Below, piece by piece: positions 47,097-63,072 of a stretch of DNA of 64,000 bases (positions are counted from its first letter, which is position 1; each line of letters begins with the position of its first letter). The stretch comes from Spongilla lacustris. Taxonomy: Eukaryota; Porifera; Demospongiae; Spongillida; Spongillidae. The position numbers and the translations under genes were made by a program. The stretch is taken from positions 16,897,427 to 16,961,426 of the forward strand of contig OX442417.1 of the NCBI GenBank assembly GCA_949361645.1. The letters run 5' to 3'. The notes under the pieces were generated by a model. It worked only from the letters and a program-made list of their open reading frames with translations, ran no database searches and was not told where the DNA came from.

Positions 47097-47108
47097 ACGC
47101 ATGCGCAG
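47097..47108. promoter_or_regulatory. NRF1-like palindrome upstream of Kelch-Roco gene
   Basis: ACGCATGCGCAG, about 830 bp before the ATG at 46,271, embedded in sequence shared with the other Kelch promoter. Confidence 0.5.
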
Positions 47109-47555
47109 TATCACCCTGTAGTAGTTACATTGAAGGAGGCGAAGATTTGACCCCGATTATGAAGTCATTAAAAACGCGACCCGCTTCTAACGGGACTCCT
47201 ATCAATCGGATCACTTAGCTAGTTGGCGGTATCGAACAAGAAGTGAAAAAAGAGCCGTTTCGTGTTTGTTTGATGTCGCAAAACCGTGTGGTTCAAGAAG
47301 AAGAAAAGGGATCCTGTTTTTCCTCGTCCCAGGTCGGAATTCCGAATTCGAGATGTATGTTTCAAAGAACGCGAATAGTGCCAATATGTTCAGAATTTCA
47401 AGCGGTGGTGCCCTTTTGGGTCAGATACACGTGGATCGTATTAGACCTTGAACTGATGACACAAACACATATGTTGACTATTTTACTGGGGTGGGGGAAA
47501 AAAACTCGACACGGGAGCCGTTTCATGTATCCGTACAGACTTAACCGCTGAGGAT

Positions 47556-48562
47556 GTAGTTGGGCGTAGCCCGACCTTCGCGTATTGGCGGAAGGTCGGA
47601 GCGATATCACCAGAATCCCGAGCCAAAACTAATTAACCGCTCGCTGAGAGGGAAAAATAATAATAAGAACCCCGAGCCAGGCCAATACTATCTTTATTAA
47701 AAGAGGCAACGATACAACGAAAATAAAGCGGCGCAGGCCATGAAGAGTGCAGAACATTGGGACGATTCCATCGCTTCTCCTGCGAAAAGAATGGGATTGC
47801 ATGAACGAGCGACAGATAACACAAACTGATGGGCTTAGAAAGATTTCTTACGAATAAACTTTAATATAAACCCAATACAATAGGTACGTAAATCCGTACG
47901 TTCGATTTCGACTGAGTGATACAATAAGTACTTGGATCCGTACATGTATGCGTGTACTGATATAGGTAACTGCAATATAATATATTTATACTGAAACTTT
48001 TGCGTTGCATGCTTGGTTTGGTGATGCGTGCAATTGACCCTTGTGTATCCACGTGTATAAATGTGTCGTTCTGTGTAATTTTATTTTGTGTGGCCACACA
48101 TAATAATATAGTTATTGTGCCTGACTGTCATTGGTTATCATAAAGTGAAAAAAACTTTTATATTCATCATAGCTGTGCAAGTCTATACAGATTATTATTA
48201 TTTTTTAAATCTATGCAGCAGAAGCAAGGGCTACATGTATCCTGTGTAAAACACAATTGTGAAAACTGTTAGTGGTCATACTGATAGCATTACCTTGCCC
48301 TTTCATCGATAAATTTTATTAGGTACATTAGGTCTGCCTACACAGTTTTCACATGGCTTCTGTTTGTGACTATGAGGTAATGATAGGCAGCAATACATGT
48401 ACATTGCTCCGCACACAAACCGCATTATCACTACGTAATCTAACAATGAGCAATAACATCATGATTTCACAAAGATATTACATAACACTCCAGAACAAAT
48501 CTTGGTATAGGCTTGCAACCCGACCTTCCGACAACGCGAAGGGCGGGTCACGCCCAATTAGG
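47556..48562. mobile_element. Possible ~1-kb TIR element
   Basis: Left TTGGGCGTAGCCCGACCTTC GCGTATTGGCGGAAGGTCGG; the reverse complement of the right end (48,562-48,520) reads TTGGGCGTGACCCGCCCTTC GCGTTGTCGGAAGGTCGG. The interior has no recognisable transposase. A subterminal palindrome CCGACCTTC..GAAGGTCGG lies in each end. Confidence 0.6.
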
Positions 48563-48927
48563 CTGCTCACTATTAATAGTTGTGAAACAGACAATGTATT
48601 GGGGACAAAGGTTCTATTTCAAGAATGCACGGAAGATGTTCGAGGTGGCTTGATTCAGGGTGTGGTTATGGGCATCATGATAGCACTTTGCAATCAGACT
48701 TGCGCTTTAGTGAGTGGCATGGGCACCCCATTTTCCAACAACATGCTTCATTCCATTGAGGGGAATAAGGGCAGCTGCACCTGACTATCGGACTTCCTTT
48801 GGAAACTTTACTGATGTAATGTTGATGAACTGATAGAGTGCATTGGTTTGAAGGATAACTTACCTGAGTTATTCAGCGAGGAAGGTTCAGAGCATGCCAT
48901 AGTCAGTGAAGACCTTTCCTGTCACTA
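48563..48927. other. No gene recognised
   Basis: Only short domain-free frames. Confidence 0.45.
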
Positions 48928-49311
48928 TGCCTACTACTACCCCTACTCCTCCCCTTACCTACTACTACCCCTACTCCTCCCCTTACCTACTACTACCCCT
49001 ACTCCTCCCCTTACCTACTACTACCCCTACTCCTCCGCTTACCTACTACTACCCCTACTCCTCCCCTTACCTACTACTACCCCTACTCCTCCCCTTACCT
49101 ACTACTACCCTACTCCTCCCCTTACCTACTACTACCCCTACTCCTCCGCTTACCTACTACTACCCCTACTCCTCCCCTTACCTACTACTACCCCTACTCC
49201 TCCCCTTACCTACTATTACCCCTACTCCTCCCCTTACCTACTACTACCCCTACTCCTCCCCTTACCTCTACTACTACCCCTACTCCTCCCCTTACCTACT
49301 ACTACCCTTCA
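48928..49311. repeat. 28-bp pyrimidine minisatellite
   Basis: About 14 copies of CTACTACTACCCCTACTCCT-CCCCTTAC; the Tyr/Leu/Pro/Thr-rich frames across it are artefacts of the repeat. Confidence 0.95.
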
Positions 49312-49554
49312 CATGTGTGATGATGACAAATTATTCTGCATGCACCTACATGGTATGTTATACAAAAAGAAGGTGTATAATAGCTTCCACTGATATATCT
49401 CTACATGTATGCTGTTTACAAGTTCATTGACACAGATCACTTTAATTTGCAGAGTACTGTAATGAAGGGAAGAGATGGTGGTCACACCTGCTGCTGTCAT
49501 ATCAGGAGAGGGTAATGAGAAGATAAAGCTTTGCTGGTATCACTACTAAAACTG

Positions 49555-50180
49555 AGTATAACATTGTTTATGGACTGAACAATGGGTATCATCCATGCCT
49601 GAGTTAGTTGTGGTTATAAAATGTACATATTCAATTTAGAAAACTGATCACTATGTAAATGATATTTTATGCCAAGTTCAGATAATAGCATAAGTTGATC
49701 ACTATGGTATCATGTTTGCATCGTGCACACCAGGTTTTAATCAGTTGTCTTTGTTGCATTTTCATCAAAACTGAAAGTATGTATTCTCTTTCCAGTATGA
49801 CAGTGGTATAATGATGAGAAATGTCTGTTGCTAAGTGAATACATCGTGACTGTTGAAGCATCCCGTTATGAATAAAAATTAATGAAACAAGTAAATAAAA
49901 ACATTCTCTATGAGAAAGTTGGTGGTATATAGGATTTGAAGGCAATAGTGGTGTAAAATGCAGCCAGAGAACTGAACAAGGGTTGAATAATAATTAAGGA
50001 AAAATGAAATCTAGTACAAGCATGAACAATGTATTGTCTTGCAATGTGTGCCGGCTAAATATAGGACTATTTCGTTTTTCCTTATCATTCAACCCTTGTT
50101 TCCCTGCTTTTTATACCACCGTTGCCTTCAAATCTTCTATACCACCAACTTTCTCATAGAGAATGTTCTTGTCATCATAA
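49555..50180. repeat. Segmental repeat, second copy
   Basis: Matches 33,710-34,300, including both inverted arms (49,895-49,965 and 50,100-50,175). Confidence 0.8.
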
Positions 50181-50370
50181 GAGGCTGCCCCACCCCCAGC
50201 CTGCACACGTACCATCATAAGAGGCTGCCCCACCCCCAGCCTGCACACGTACCATCATAAGAGGCTGCCCCACCCCCAGCCTGCACATGTACCATCATAA
50301 GAGGCTGCCCCACCCCCAGCCTGCACATGTACCATCATAAGAGGCTGCCCCACCCCCAGCCTGCACATCA
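50173..50370. repeat. 40-bp minisatellite, short array
   Basis: Five copies of the same 40-bp unit as at 34,283-35,047, adjoining the same hairpin end. Confidence 0.95.
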
Positions 50371-50425
50371 GCAATGTGGTTAGTTTATGATTTATTGTAG
50401 AAAACACATAGAAAATACATTGTAA

Positions 50426-50850
50426 CTATAATAAGTATTTTGTCCTTAGCTCAGATGCCAGTGCTATTTCTCCAACACATGGTGTCTCCAGTGCACCAAT
50501 AATGGTGCTCCAGGTGTACTGATAAGGGTCAAGGGTGCTCCATTTAGCCAACATCACTTCAAATGCATGAAGATTACTATTTGGCCTCCCAGCCATTTGG
50601 GACTGGATATCATCGAGGTCCCTCTGGGGCACTTTTAGTTGTATGCCAACAAATCTCCACTTGGCTGGAACCACAGCTGCAACATCATTCATCAGGTCCT
50701 CCATTGTTGGTTCTGATGACCTGGTCCCTATAAATAGACATGACACAAATGTGGCACATAAGCACTGCAGCTGTACCAAAGGGATGGCACTCACCTGTCC
50801 TGGATGGTAACCACACCCGCTGGTCCTCACTCAGGTCTCCTTTCTGGTTT
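50426..50850 (-). CDS. Death-domain exon plus preceding partial exon (Roco-like gene fragment)
   Basis: 50,727-50,426 starts in phase 1 after TATTTATAG and encodes a Death fold (WRFVGIQLKVPQRDLDDIQ; YQYTWSTIIGALETPCVGEI) ending in a stop. The upstream piece, about 50,850-50,795, encodes KGDLSEDQRVWLPSRT and ends in GTGAGT; it matches the DLSEDQLLWL segment before the Death exon of the Roco gene. No Roc or COR core is recognisable further upstream in the window, so this is a 3' fragment or a gene whose remaining exons I cannot see. Confidence 0.6.
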
Positions 50851-50869
50851 TCTCACTTCCACTGGTGGG

Positions 50870-53551
50870 ACTAATCATTATCGCGCATCCAAGAGTGCAA
50901 TGCTGTTTGTACTTCATCGCACTTGCTGCTTGATATGAAGTGATTTGCAAAGCACCCTCCTATTACATCGGCCATTATTAAGGTGCTTCTCAAGAGATCA
51001 TACAAGCTGTTGAATGTTCGTACTTATCACACCATCATGCCAGCGGATCTTTTTGATTCTTGTAAACATGTTGATGATAAGGACATTCATCAACTGTGGT
51101 CGTGACCATTACATTGTATTTAGACAGCAGAGCTTGGAAACTAATAACTGAAATGGCTCAAGTGCAGACCAGTCTCTAGATTCATATGGATACAAGAACT
51201 TTTTCTAAAAGCTTAGGCTGATCATCTCTACTTCTCTAGAGTCTTGAATAAATACAAATGGCTTAGGCCCTTCACTCACAAACAGAATGCTGCCCACAAT
51301 GTGTTTTTTGGCCTATATATCTGTCACAACATCCTGCTTGCACCATAGGACATGTAGGGTATGTACAACCCATGGGATGTTGGTAGTACCATGTTGGGTA
51401 CTTTCAAGGGCAGCCAACATGGGCAGCACATTCCTATATACAAGCACACATGTATTAGTGCATGCAAGTATTGTGTAGAGATAAATGTATACCATATCTG
51501 TGCTATACTCCACCTCCTAACCTTATGCTCCTCTTCACACAGGTCAATAAACACATCGCCTTATATGGTCACCAGCATACCCCCACAACATTAACATGTG
51601 AGCAAATGGCTTGTAATAAATTGCCATACTCCATATTTAAAACTGTAATCAACCCTCACATACACACCCACCCACCCTCCCACACCTACACACACACTCA
51701 TCTAGTCTTTGGGATAACCCTCCTAGGAGAAGTTTATAGAAGATGGTAAGAGATATAGAAGTGAACCTGTCACAGGGGAGGAAATAGTTGACCTGTATTT
51801 ATGTACATGTACTCATGAATGGACCCAGAGCATGATACCAGAAGAGGGAGAGGTTGCAGAGTATCAGGCCTAGCCATGGTGCTCTGGTTGTGTGTTGTTA
51901 CACTTGTAGGCCCGTATGCAGGGGGGGGGGGGGGGGGGGGGGGGGGGGTTCAATTGAACCCCCCCGGCCCAGCCTCTCTTCCCCTTCAGTTAAGCCAACT
52001 GCTTTAATCTATTAAATGTAATATTTCGATTGAAGGTGGTGTCACATAAGGTAGAATGCACCTATCACTCATATTTGGCCTATTCGATATGCACACGTCT
52101 GGTTAATCGAACCCCCTTTTTCCAAAATCCCCAAATCCTGCATATCAGCCTACATGGTGGCCTGATTATGTGTTGGCACATCACCCACCTGTTGTACTGG
52201 GCTTTTGGTCTGTTTGCACTCCTATAAAGAACATGCATGTCAACAAGGGTCACAAATTCTTATGTGCTTATCTAGATCTAATGCAGTTCGGCCATGCTTT
52301 AAAATCCTATATACCACCAACTTTCTCATAGAGAAAGTAGATTCTCATAGAGAATGTCTTGTGAACGATCTTATCACCAATGTTGTATCAAGCAATCGCC
52401 TTGCTGATAATATGTGCATGCATTGGTAAGCAATAACTGCATAAGTAATACCTAGCAAGGACTGGATCCTATGTGTACACGTATGTCTGCTCCTCTAGAC
52501 CAAATCCAATGGAGCTCTTCTGTAGCCAAGCTGTCAAGAAAACAAGATTAAATATTCTCATATAGTTCTGATGGTCTTTCAGACTGAACTAGGACCCTTG
52601 CCACTGGGTCCACTACACGTTGCAATTATTGGAAATCATGAAATGTTTGGCCTCCATTGCATTTCTTGGTCCCTGCATAAAATATATTTGGCCCCTTGAT
52701 TAAACCAATGAGTTGTTTACCAGACCTCATGTTTCCTTGAGGTAAAGCCACGTTTACCTGCTTGTCAAAAATCTCATTGTACCAGCTGTATGGCTCTGCT
52801 TAATTGGGATATAATTCCTGATTGGGCTACAGTGCTGGCTTTGGACTCCGGTAGTGGAGGAGGTACAATGGGCTCCGGTGATATTAAAGAGAAACCTACT
52901 GCTACTCTGATGTCCACCTGCTACAGAGCTCTCGGTATTTATATTCAGCACTGATTTCAACGCCACGTTTAGGTTCACCAGGCTTTCCATAGTTATTGAT
53001 TGAAAATGGAGGGTCTCCACTAGGCCGCTAGGAGCTGAGAACCTTATCGATAGAGCGAGGCACAACAATCAGAGAAGTAATCCGTAATGTCCATCCCCAC
53101 AATCCTCCCATTCCCTCTCACATGTGGGGGGTCCAGCATAAAGCCATAGGCATAGCCCCCCCCCCCCCCCCCCTCCCCCGCGATCCGCCCCCTTTCCATA
53201 ACTCTACATGTATTCCTACATGGCTTGGAAAAGATTACATCTGTCACATACTTGGTAGTCGCAAATTACTATAGAAATTCTAATTATGAGTAAGGTAGGT
53301 GGGTGTGAATAAGGATATCATGTTATTGTAGGCAAACTGGTTCTATTTGCAATCAAATCTGCGATTTATGCAATGTACAGTACTTCAGGTGGTTAAGAAG
53401 GAGGGGCTATGACCCCAGGTTACATAATCATCTGGTTACATGGGCTGCAGTTTCATTTTCACTATTCATGTACACAACAACAGCATGATTGAGTTCATCA
53501 GTTTACTTAATCTGAGCAATGTGGACTGATTCAGACTTCTGGGGGTGTGGC
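50870..53551. other. Gene-poor stretch
   Basis: Contains a MITE-like block (51,909-52,120), a fragment of the 34.2-kb hairpin (52,300-52,350), part of the Roco gene intron-exon region (52,180-52,215 matches 41,390-41,425), and a poly-C run (53,157-53,173). No coding exon is supported. Confidence 0.5.
51909..52120. mobile_element. Poly-G MITE (GCCCGTATGCAGGGG type)
   Basis: GGCCCGTATGCAGGGGG with a ~35-G run, then TTCAATTGAACCCCCCC, and TTAATCGAACCCCCTTTTT at the right. It resembles the CGTACGCAG..TTCGAAC elements at 8.7 and 14.4 kb. Confidence 0.5.
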
Positions 53552-57222
<3,671 letters not shown>

Positions 57223-57422
57223 NNNNNNNNNNNNNNNNNNNNNNNNNNNNNNNNNNNNNNNNNNNNNNNNNNNNNNNNNNNNNNNNNNNNNNNNNNNNNN
57301 NNNNNNNNNNNNNNNNNNNNNNNNNNNNNNNNNNNNNNNNNNNNNNNNNNNNNNNNNNNNNNNNNNNNNNNNNNNNNNNNNNNNNNNNNNNNNNNNNNNN
57401 NNNNNNNNNNNNNNNNNNNNNN
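57223..57422. other. Assembly gap (200 N)
   Basis: Exactly 200 N, probably a fixed-size placeholder of unknown true length. It removes the 5' exons of FECH and of the Rab gene. Confidence 0.98.
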
Positions 57423-59078
57423 ATTTCATCAGCACAGTCGGTAAAAGGGTGGGCGTGGCCGTGTACTCGTGACGAGCTAGCTCGGGGCTTCTTTCATTGC
57501 ATTTGTTCCGCTCGGGTGCAGGCGTGGATTTCAAGACGAAGATACTTCCCGTCGGAGACAAGAGATACAAGCTCCAGCTCTGGGATACTGCGGGGCAGGA
57601 GCGATATAATACCATTAGGAAGGGGTTCTATCGAGGAGCGAAGGTAGTATACGGGAGAGACGTGCGGAGGTGGGAGAGGTGGGACGTGTTGCTATAGTAC
57701 CTGCATTCCCACCAAACGCACATATGCTTGGCACGCAGCGTTTCCTCTCACGCTAAAGCATAGCTGCGTAAAGGCGGTGTGATGTGATGTGAGTGCGCTT
57801 GTGTGATGCGTGGGCTTCTCCTCTCACAGGGGATCGTGCTGGTCTATGACATCACACGCCTTGACAGCTTCCAAAGTCTGAAGAAGTGGACTGGCGACAT
57901 CGCGGAGGTGAGTTGTTGTGTGTAGGGAAATCATTGCACCGCTTCTCATCTGTTACTTGTTATACAAAACATCTTTCAAAGTGTTATTGCTATCAAGAGG
58001 ACACTACTGAATACCTATGCCTCGGGCCCAGGCCGAGCAATGCCTCAGGCCCAGGCTGTACAATGCTTCGGGCCCAGGCCATGCACATGGTTTTAAAATC
58101 AATTTGTTAATTAATAAATTTGGTGCATTCAAAACTCTAACTCGACATGTCAGCACTCTAACACTCACCAGGATAGCAACATAACGTCACCATAGCATCA
58201 TCCATAACATCACCCTAATATCACCATAGCAACATACATGTAATTCTTTCACCTTTGACCTTCAGAACTGTGGGCAGGGCACTGAGCAGCCCCTCCTCCT
58301 CATTCTGGGGAACAAGTTGGACCTGACAGCTAACAGGACCATCCCCACGACAACAGGCGAACAAGAAGCCAAGAGATATGGTGCACGCTTCGCTGAAGTC
58401 AGCGCTTTGACAGGAGAGAAAGTTGAAGAGGTGTGGTCTAATGGGCGTGGTCCTCCCCATGTATGGTCTTGGGGGAGGGGTCAGAGCACAGTACATTATG
58501 CCCCACCCCATGCCCCACACTTGTCCAGGATCTGGAGGGAATGAGAGAAGTGCTCCCTCCTCCTTCCTCCTCTCTCCCCTTCCTCTCTCCTTCCACCCCT
58601 CTCCCCTCTCTCCCCTCCCTCTCTCCGTTCCCATCCAACTCCCTCTCCTCCCTCACCACTCTCCCCTCCCTTCCCCATACGACTCCCTCCTGATTGCTCC
58701 TTTCCCTTTCTCATACCACACACCAATATCACTTTACAAACACGTCCTCTCCTGTACATACCACTCACACATACCACTCACACATACCACACCCACCACC
58801 CACACATACTACTCACACATACCACACACACCACCCACACATACCACTCACACATACCACACATACCACACACACATACCACCACCCACACACCACACAC
58901 ACATATCACACCTCCACACACACATACCACCACCCACACACCACACACATATCACACCTCCACACAGACCCTTAACCTCTTTGTACAAGACATCATCGGA
59001 GAGTCGGCAGAGAAGAACCCTGGTACCCTTACCCTTAATGCCACGCCCCCCACACAGCCTGGCGGCTGCCGCTGCTGA
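57423..59078 (+). CDS. Rab-family small GTPase (5' exon missing in gap)
   Basis: Membrane-traffic GTPase. Exons 57,423-57,440 (FISTVG, switch I), 57,522-57,643 ([19 protein letters not shown]3), 57,830-57,907 ([20 protein letters not shown]), 58,266-58,430 ([10 protein letters not shown]4; [13 protein letters not shown]5-like Ser-Ala), 58,968-59,078 (ending CRC, stop). The C-X-C end is a typical geranylgeranylation motif. The P-loop exon is in the gap. FYRGAK replaces the usual YYRGA, and the helix after G5 is shorter than in common Rabs, so I do not assign a subfamily. Intron 4 carries CCACCCACACATACCA-type repeats (58,745-58,965). Confidence 0.92.
58540..58965. repeat. Pyrimidine tract and CACA-type repeats in the Rab intron
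   Basis: 58,555-58,730 is CT-rich (TCCCC/TCTCC); 58,745-58,965 consists of ACCACACACATACCACC repeats ending at the acceptor. Confidence 0.88.
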
Positions 59079-59516
59079 GGGAGCCTCCCCCCATCTTCAT
59101 CACCACCAGGCCTTGGGTGGACCTTGTGTATTCCGTTTTGAATGAGCAGATTTTCGTCACTTTTATCTTTATATATTATTATTATCTGTTTTGCCAACTG
59201 TGTCATGTGACCATCATGTGTGTGTGTCATGTGACCATCATGTATGTGTCATGTGAATAATTATGATTGCAGAAGTTAGCTCCACCCCTTGCATATGTGC
59301 GCTGAAGTTAGCCACACCCATTGCCTAACTGATCAGAAGTTGATCATAGCTCATTCTTTCTAGACAATACATATTGTGCCTGTTTCACGACCTGTTGTAA
59401 CTAGTACATAACATATAATTATTAAATAGATTGGATTAGTATGTGGACACTGATAATGTCATGTTGCTGTACTATGTACATGCACTAAAATACTGAAGAT
59501 TTGTAGCCATCCTAGA

Positions 59517-59835
59517 TGTGTGACCATAGGAGGCTAGGGATGTGTGACCATAGGAGGCTAGGGATGTGTGACCATAGGAGGCTAGGGATGTGTGACCATA
59601 GGAGGCTAGGGATGTGTGACCATAGGAGGCTAGGGATGTGTGACCATAGGAGGCTAGGGATGTGTGACCATAGGAGGCTAGGGAGGTGTGACCATAGGAA
59701 GCTAGGGATGTGTGACCATAGGAGGCTAGGGATGTGTGACCATAGGAGGCTAGGGAGGGATGCGTGACCATAGGAGGCTAGGGATATGTGTAACCATAGG
59801 AGGCTAGGGATGTGTGACCATAGGAAGCTAGGGAT
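59517..59835. repeat. 24-bp minisatellite
   Basis: About 13 copies of GTGTGACCATAGGAGGCTAG-GGAT. 24 is divisible by 3, which is why long frames run through it on both strands. Confidence 0.95.
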
Positions 59836-59913
59836 TTTATGATGAGCGCGTTGTACAGCACACAAAACACATGCATGTGCAACAACACAAAGCTTTTACT
59901 ACAATGACATGCA

Positions 59914-59924
59914 CGCATGCGCAG
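59914..59924. promoter_or_regulatory. NRF1-like site before the exonuclease gene
   Basis: CGCATGCGCAG, 62 bp before the first ATG. Confidence 0.5.
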
Positions 59925-59985
59925 TTTCATACGCGTTTGAATAATATTTGACACGTGCTTAATAAATGCAAGCGGGGCGCTGTGT

Positions 59986-60843
59986 ATGCATAGCGCACCG
60001 GTATACGCACTCCGGGTGTCGCTGATCGTGTCTTGCTACTTGCTAAGAAGCTTGGATTGCGTGCAGCACTACATGGGACGAACTGTGGGTGAGATCTCAC
60101 GTGACCAGTCTGGTGACAAATATGGCGTAGACGAGAGGATCGCCGCGAGGATCACTGACTCGCAGGACACCCACAGGACACGAAAGCGACGCCGAACGAA
60201 ATCGGAGAACGCCCAGTGCGTAGCGGCGCCTCTGCCGAGTGTATCGCCGGAGCTGCTTGGCGCCAGGCTGGCGGGGAAGCCTGTTGTGTCGCTTGACTGC
60301 GAGATGGTGGGCATCAGCCCGAGAAACGCCTCGGCGGTGGGGAGGTGCAGCATCGTGGACTACAAGGGCCTCGTGCTCTTTGACGAGTACATCAAACCTC
60401 ACGAGCCAGTCACGGACTACCGCACAGCCTGGAGCGGCATCAGGCCGTACCATCTGCGCGGCGCCATTCCGTACTGCGACGCCATTAAGACGATCAGACA
60501 CATCTTGGACGGCAGGATCGTGATCGGTCACGAACTAGTGCACGACTTTCGTGCGCTAGGGATATCCCATCCGGACGGTACACGGAGGGACACGGCCAAG
60601 TTCAAACCGTTGCGAGCTCTGGCCGGACTCGGGCTAAACGACACTCCATCGCTTCGAGCCCTGAGCAGCCGCCTACTTGGCAGGAAGATTCAGAGCGGGC
60701 CTCACTGCTCCGTCGAGGACGCGCAGGCCGCTCTGGACATATACAAAGTGGTAGAGCACGCGTGGGAACAGCAGCTGTTGTCTGGCAACGACCTGTTGTT
60801 TCAGGATCAGTTCTGGCCTGTCGACCTTGTAGCAGAGAGTTGA
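59986..60843 (+). CDS. DEDDh 3'-5' exonuclease, AEN/ISG20-like
   Basis: Intronless, 285 residues from the ATG at 59,986 (an ATG at 60,071 would give 257). The Exo III motifs are complete: VVSLDCEMVG (D104, E106), GHELVHDFRAL (D187), and PHCSVEDAQAALDIY (H240, D245), i.e. the DEDDh set with two Mg2+ ions. RTAWSGIRPYHLRGA is typical of the REXO4/ISG20L2/AEN clade. A basic stretch (RKRRRTK, 66-72) could be a nuclear/nucleolar signal. Likely role: RNA or DNA trimming in the nucleus. Base composition is clearly more GC-rich than surrounding sequence, and there is no intron, so a processed copy is possible, though the frame is intact. Confidence 0.93.
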   Translation: MHSAPVYALRVSLIVSCYLLRSLDCVQHYMGRTVGEISRDQSGDKYGVDERIAARITDSQDTHRTRKRRRTKSENAQCVAAPLPSVSPELLGARLAGKPVVSLDCEMVGISPRNASAVGRCSIVDYKGLVLFDEYIKPHEPVTDYRTAWSGIRPYHLRGAIPYCDAIKTIRHILDGRIVIGHELVHDFRALGISHPDGTRRDTAKFKPLRALAGLGLNDTPSLRALSSRLLGRKIQSGPHCSVEDAQAALDIYKVVEHAWEQQLLSGNDLLFQDQFWPVDLVAES

Positions 60844-61191
60844 TCACTTGTACGACAGATGTGCACGTATCTATATCGCTTCACACATTCGTATTTATTT
60901 ATTGACATTATTTTTAAATTGCGAGAACAGTGATTTCAAACGACAGCTAGGCACACGTGTTGTGGCAGCCACTGACAGATCATCTAAAACTATAGTAGCA
61001 CGTGTCATCTCATTCCTCCAGTGTGCCTTCCGTTCTATGTAAACATCTTGTGTACATGTAAAACTAGTTTAAGATTACATCATAGATATTAGACTAATAT
61101 CTATGATTACATGTACACCCACGCGACGTAATACATTTTTAACCCTGTTGAAGCGGAATTTTCGGCGTAAAATATTATACTTGCAGCGCAG
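60844..61191. other. Exonuclease-HYPK intergenic region
   Basis: 61,074-61,114 holds a palindrome (GATTACATCATAGATATTAG-ACTAATATCTATGATTACATG), 80 bp before the HYPK ATG. No further gene. Confidence 0.7.
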
Positions 61192-62240
61192 ATGGCATCG
61201 ACGACACAACAGCCTGAAGACGTTGAGCCGACCCCAGCGGCCACCCCTGCCGGTCCGAAGAAGCACGCAGACGAGGAGACGCAGGGACTCGAGAAGGTCA
61301 CGGACTACGTCGAAGAGCAAGAAATAGGCGAGCTGACTGAGGTCTGTGAGAAGTGTGTGTGCTCGGGGAGTCGTACGAACGTTCGATACGGCGCCCAAAG
61401 GTTGTTATTGGCAAACTATAGCATCAGCCCCTCTTTTGCAAGTAGTTGCACGGTGGCCCTAAGGGGTCCGGAGAGCTAGCAGGGCTTAGTGCACACTGAG
61501 ACTCATATGATATATCTTCGATATCACACACGCAGGCCATATCGAACATCGACAAAGTGTTGGTTAAAGAGAAGGAAGCGAAGGCTTTGAGGTGAGACCC
61601 GTGAAACGATCCACATCAAAATTAGGTAGTGTTGTGTCCCCTACAGGGAGCAGGAGCTGGCCAAAGTGACCATCAAGAAGGAGGAGGTGGACCTCATTGT
61701 AAGTGTTGCCCAGTACATCTTATGAGATACGCCATGTTATGAAACCATGCCCAGTGCTTCCTATACCCCTCCCCCCCGCACCCCCCCCCCCCCCCATCAT
61801 TTCTCTTCCCCATACCTCTTCCCCAGCCCCATCATCATACCTCTTCTCCAGCCCTCTTCCCCAGCCCCATCATCATACAACTTCTCCAGCCCTCTTCCCC
61901 AGCTCCCAACATACCCCATAATACTCTTCCCCAGCATACCTCTTCCCCAGCCTCCTATTATATCTCTTCCCCAGCCCCATTATACTTCTTCCCCAGTCCC
62001 TCCAGTCTACTCCCCCTTCATCTTGCTTTTAAATTAGTAGCACAATAGCACGTTATTGTGTGCATGTAATCCTTTGACACATTCGAGAATATATATTAAA
62101 TCACACTTTGGGTGCCCTGCCACGTGACTGCATTACGTCAACAGGTGGGCGAGCTCGAGATCTCAAGACCCGCTGCCGAGAAGATACTCAGAGAGCACAA
62201 GGGCGACCTCATCAAAGCGTTGCATATATTGACAGATTGA
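61192..62240 (+). CDS. HYPK: Huntingtin-interacting protein K (NatA/ribosome-associated regulator)
   Basis: Exons 61,192-61,341, 61,536-61,591, 61,647-61,698, 62,145-62,240; 117 residues. Highly conserved features: KVTDYVEEQEI in the first exon, a helix KVLVKEKEAKALREQELAKV, the KVTIKKEEVDLI motif, and a C-terminal UBA-type three-helix domain (ELEISRPAAEKILREHKGDL). In animals HYPK binds and regulates the NatA N-terminal acetyltransferase (NAA15/NAA10). All introns are canonical. The third contains a CCCCAGCCTCTTCC-type repeat (61,770-62,020). Confidence 0.95.
61765..62025. repeat. Pyrimidine-rich repeat in HYPK intron 3
   Basis: Degenerate CCCCAGCCCCATCATCATAC-CTCTT units after a C-run (61,778-61,796). 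Confidence 0.85.
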
Positions 62241-62247
62241 TGCGAAC

Positions 62248-62259
62248 TGCGCATGCGCA
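62248..62259. promoter_or_regulatory. Perfect NRF1-type palindrome before eS27
   Basis: TGCGCATGCGCA, 8 bp after the HYPK stop codon and about 100 bp before the eS27 ATG. Confidence 0.65.
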
Positions 62260-62288
62260 CTACAATTATTTGTACTTTGTCCACCTGC

Positions 62289-62330
62289 TTATAAAACTAA
62301 TGACGCCATTTTTTTCTTTCTCTTTTTGTG
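62289..62330 (+). promoter_or_regulatory. TATA-like box and TOP-like start tract of eS27
   Basis: CTTATAAAAC at 62,288-62,297 lies about 25-30 bp before the pyrimidine tract TTTTTTTCTTTCTCTTTTTG (62,309-62,328). A C followed by pyrimidines near the start of a ribosomal-protein mRNA is the TOP signature of growth-regulated translation. Confidence 0.55.
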
Positions 62331-62349
62331 CGCAGCGAGATTTTCTATA

Positions 62350-63072
<723 letters not shown>

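Noticed and set aside
48848..49430. Tyr/Pro/Leu/Thr repeat proteins
   Set aside because: 28-bp minisatellite read in several frames.
59472..59865. Ser-His-Thr-Ser-Leu repeat proteins
   Set aside because: 24-bp minisatellite; frame length is due only to a period divisible by three.
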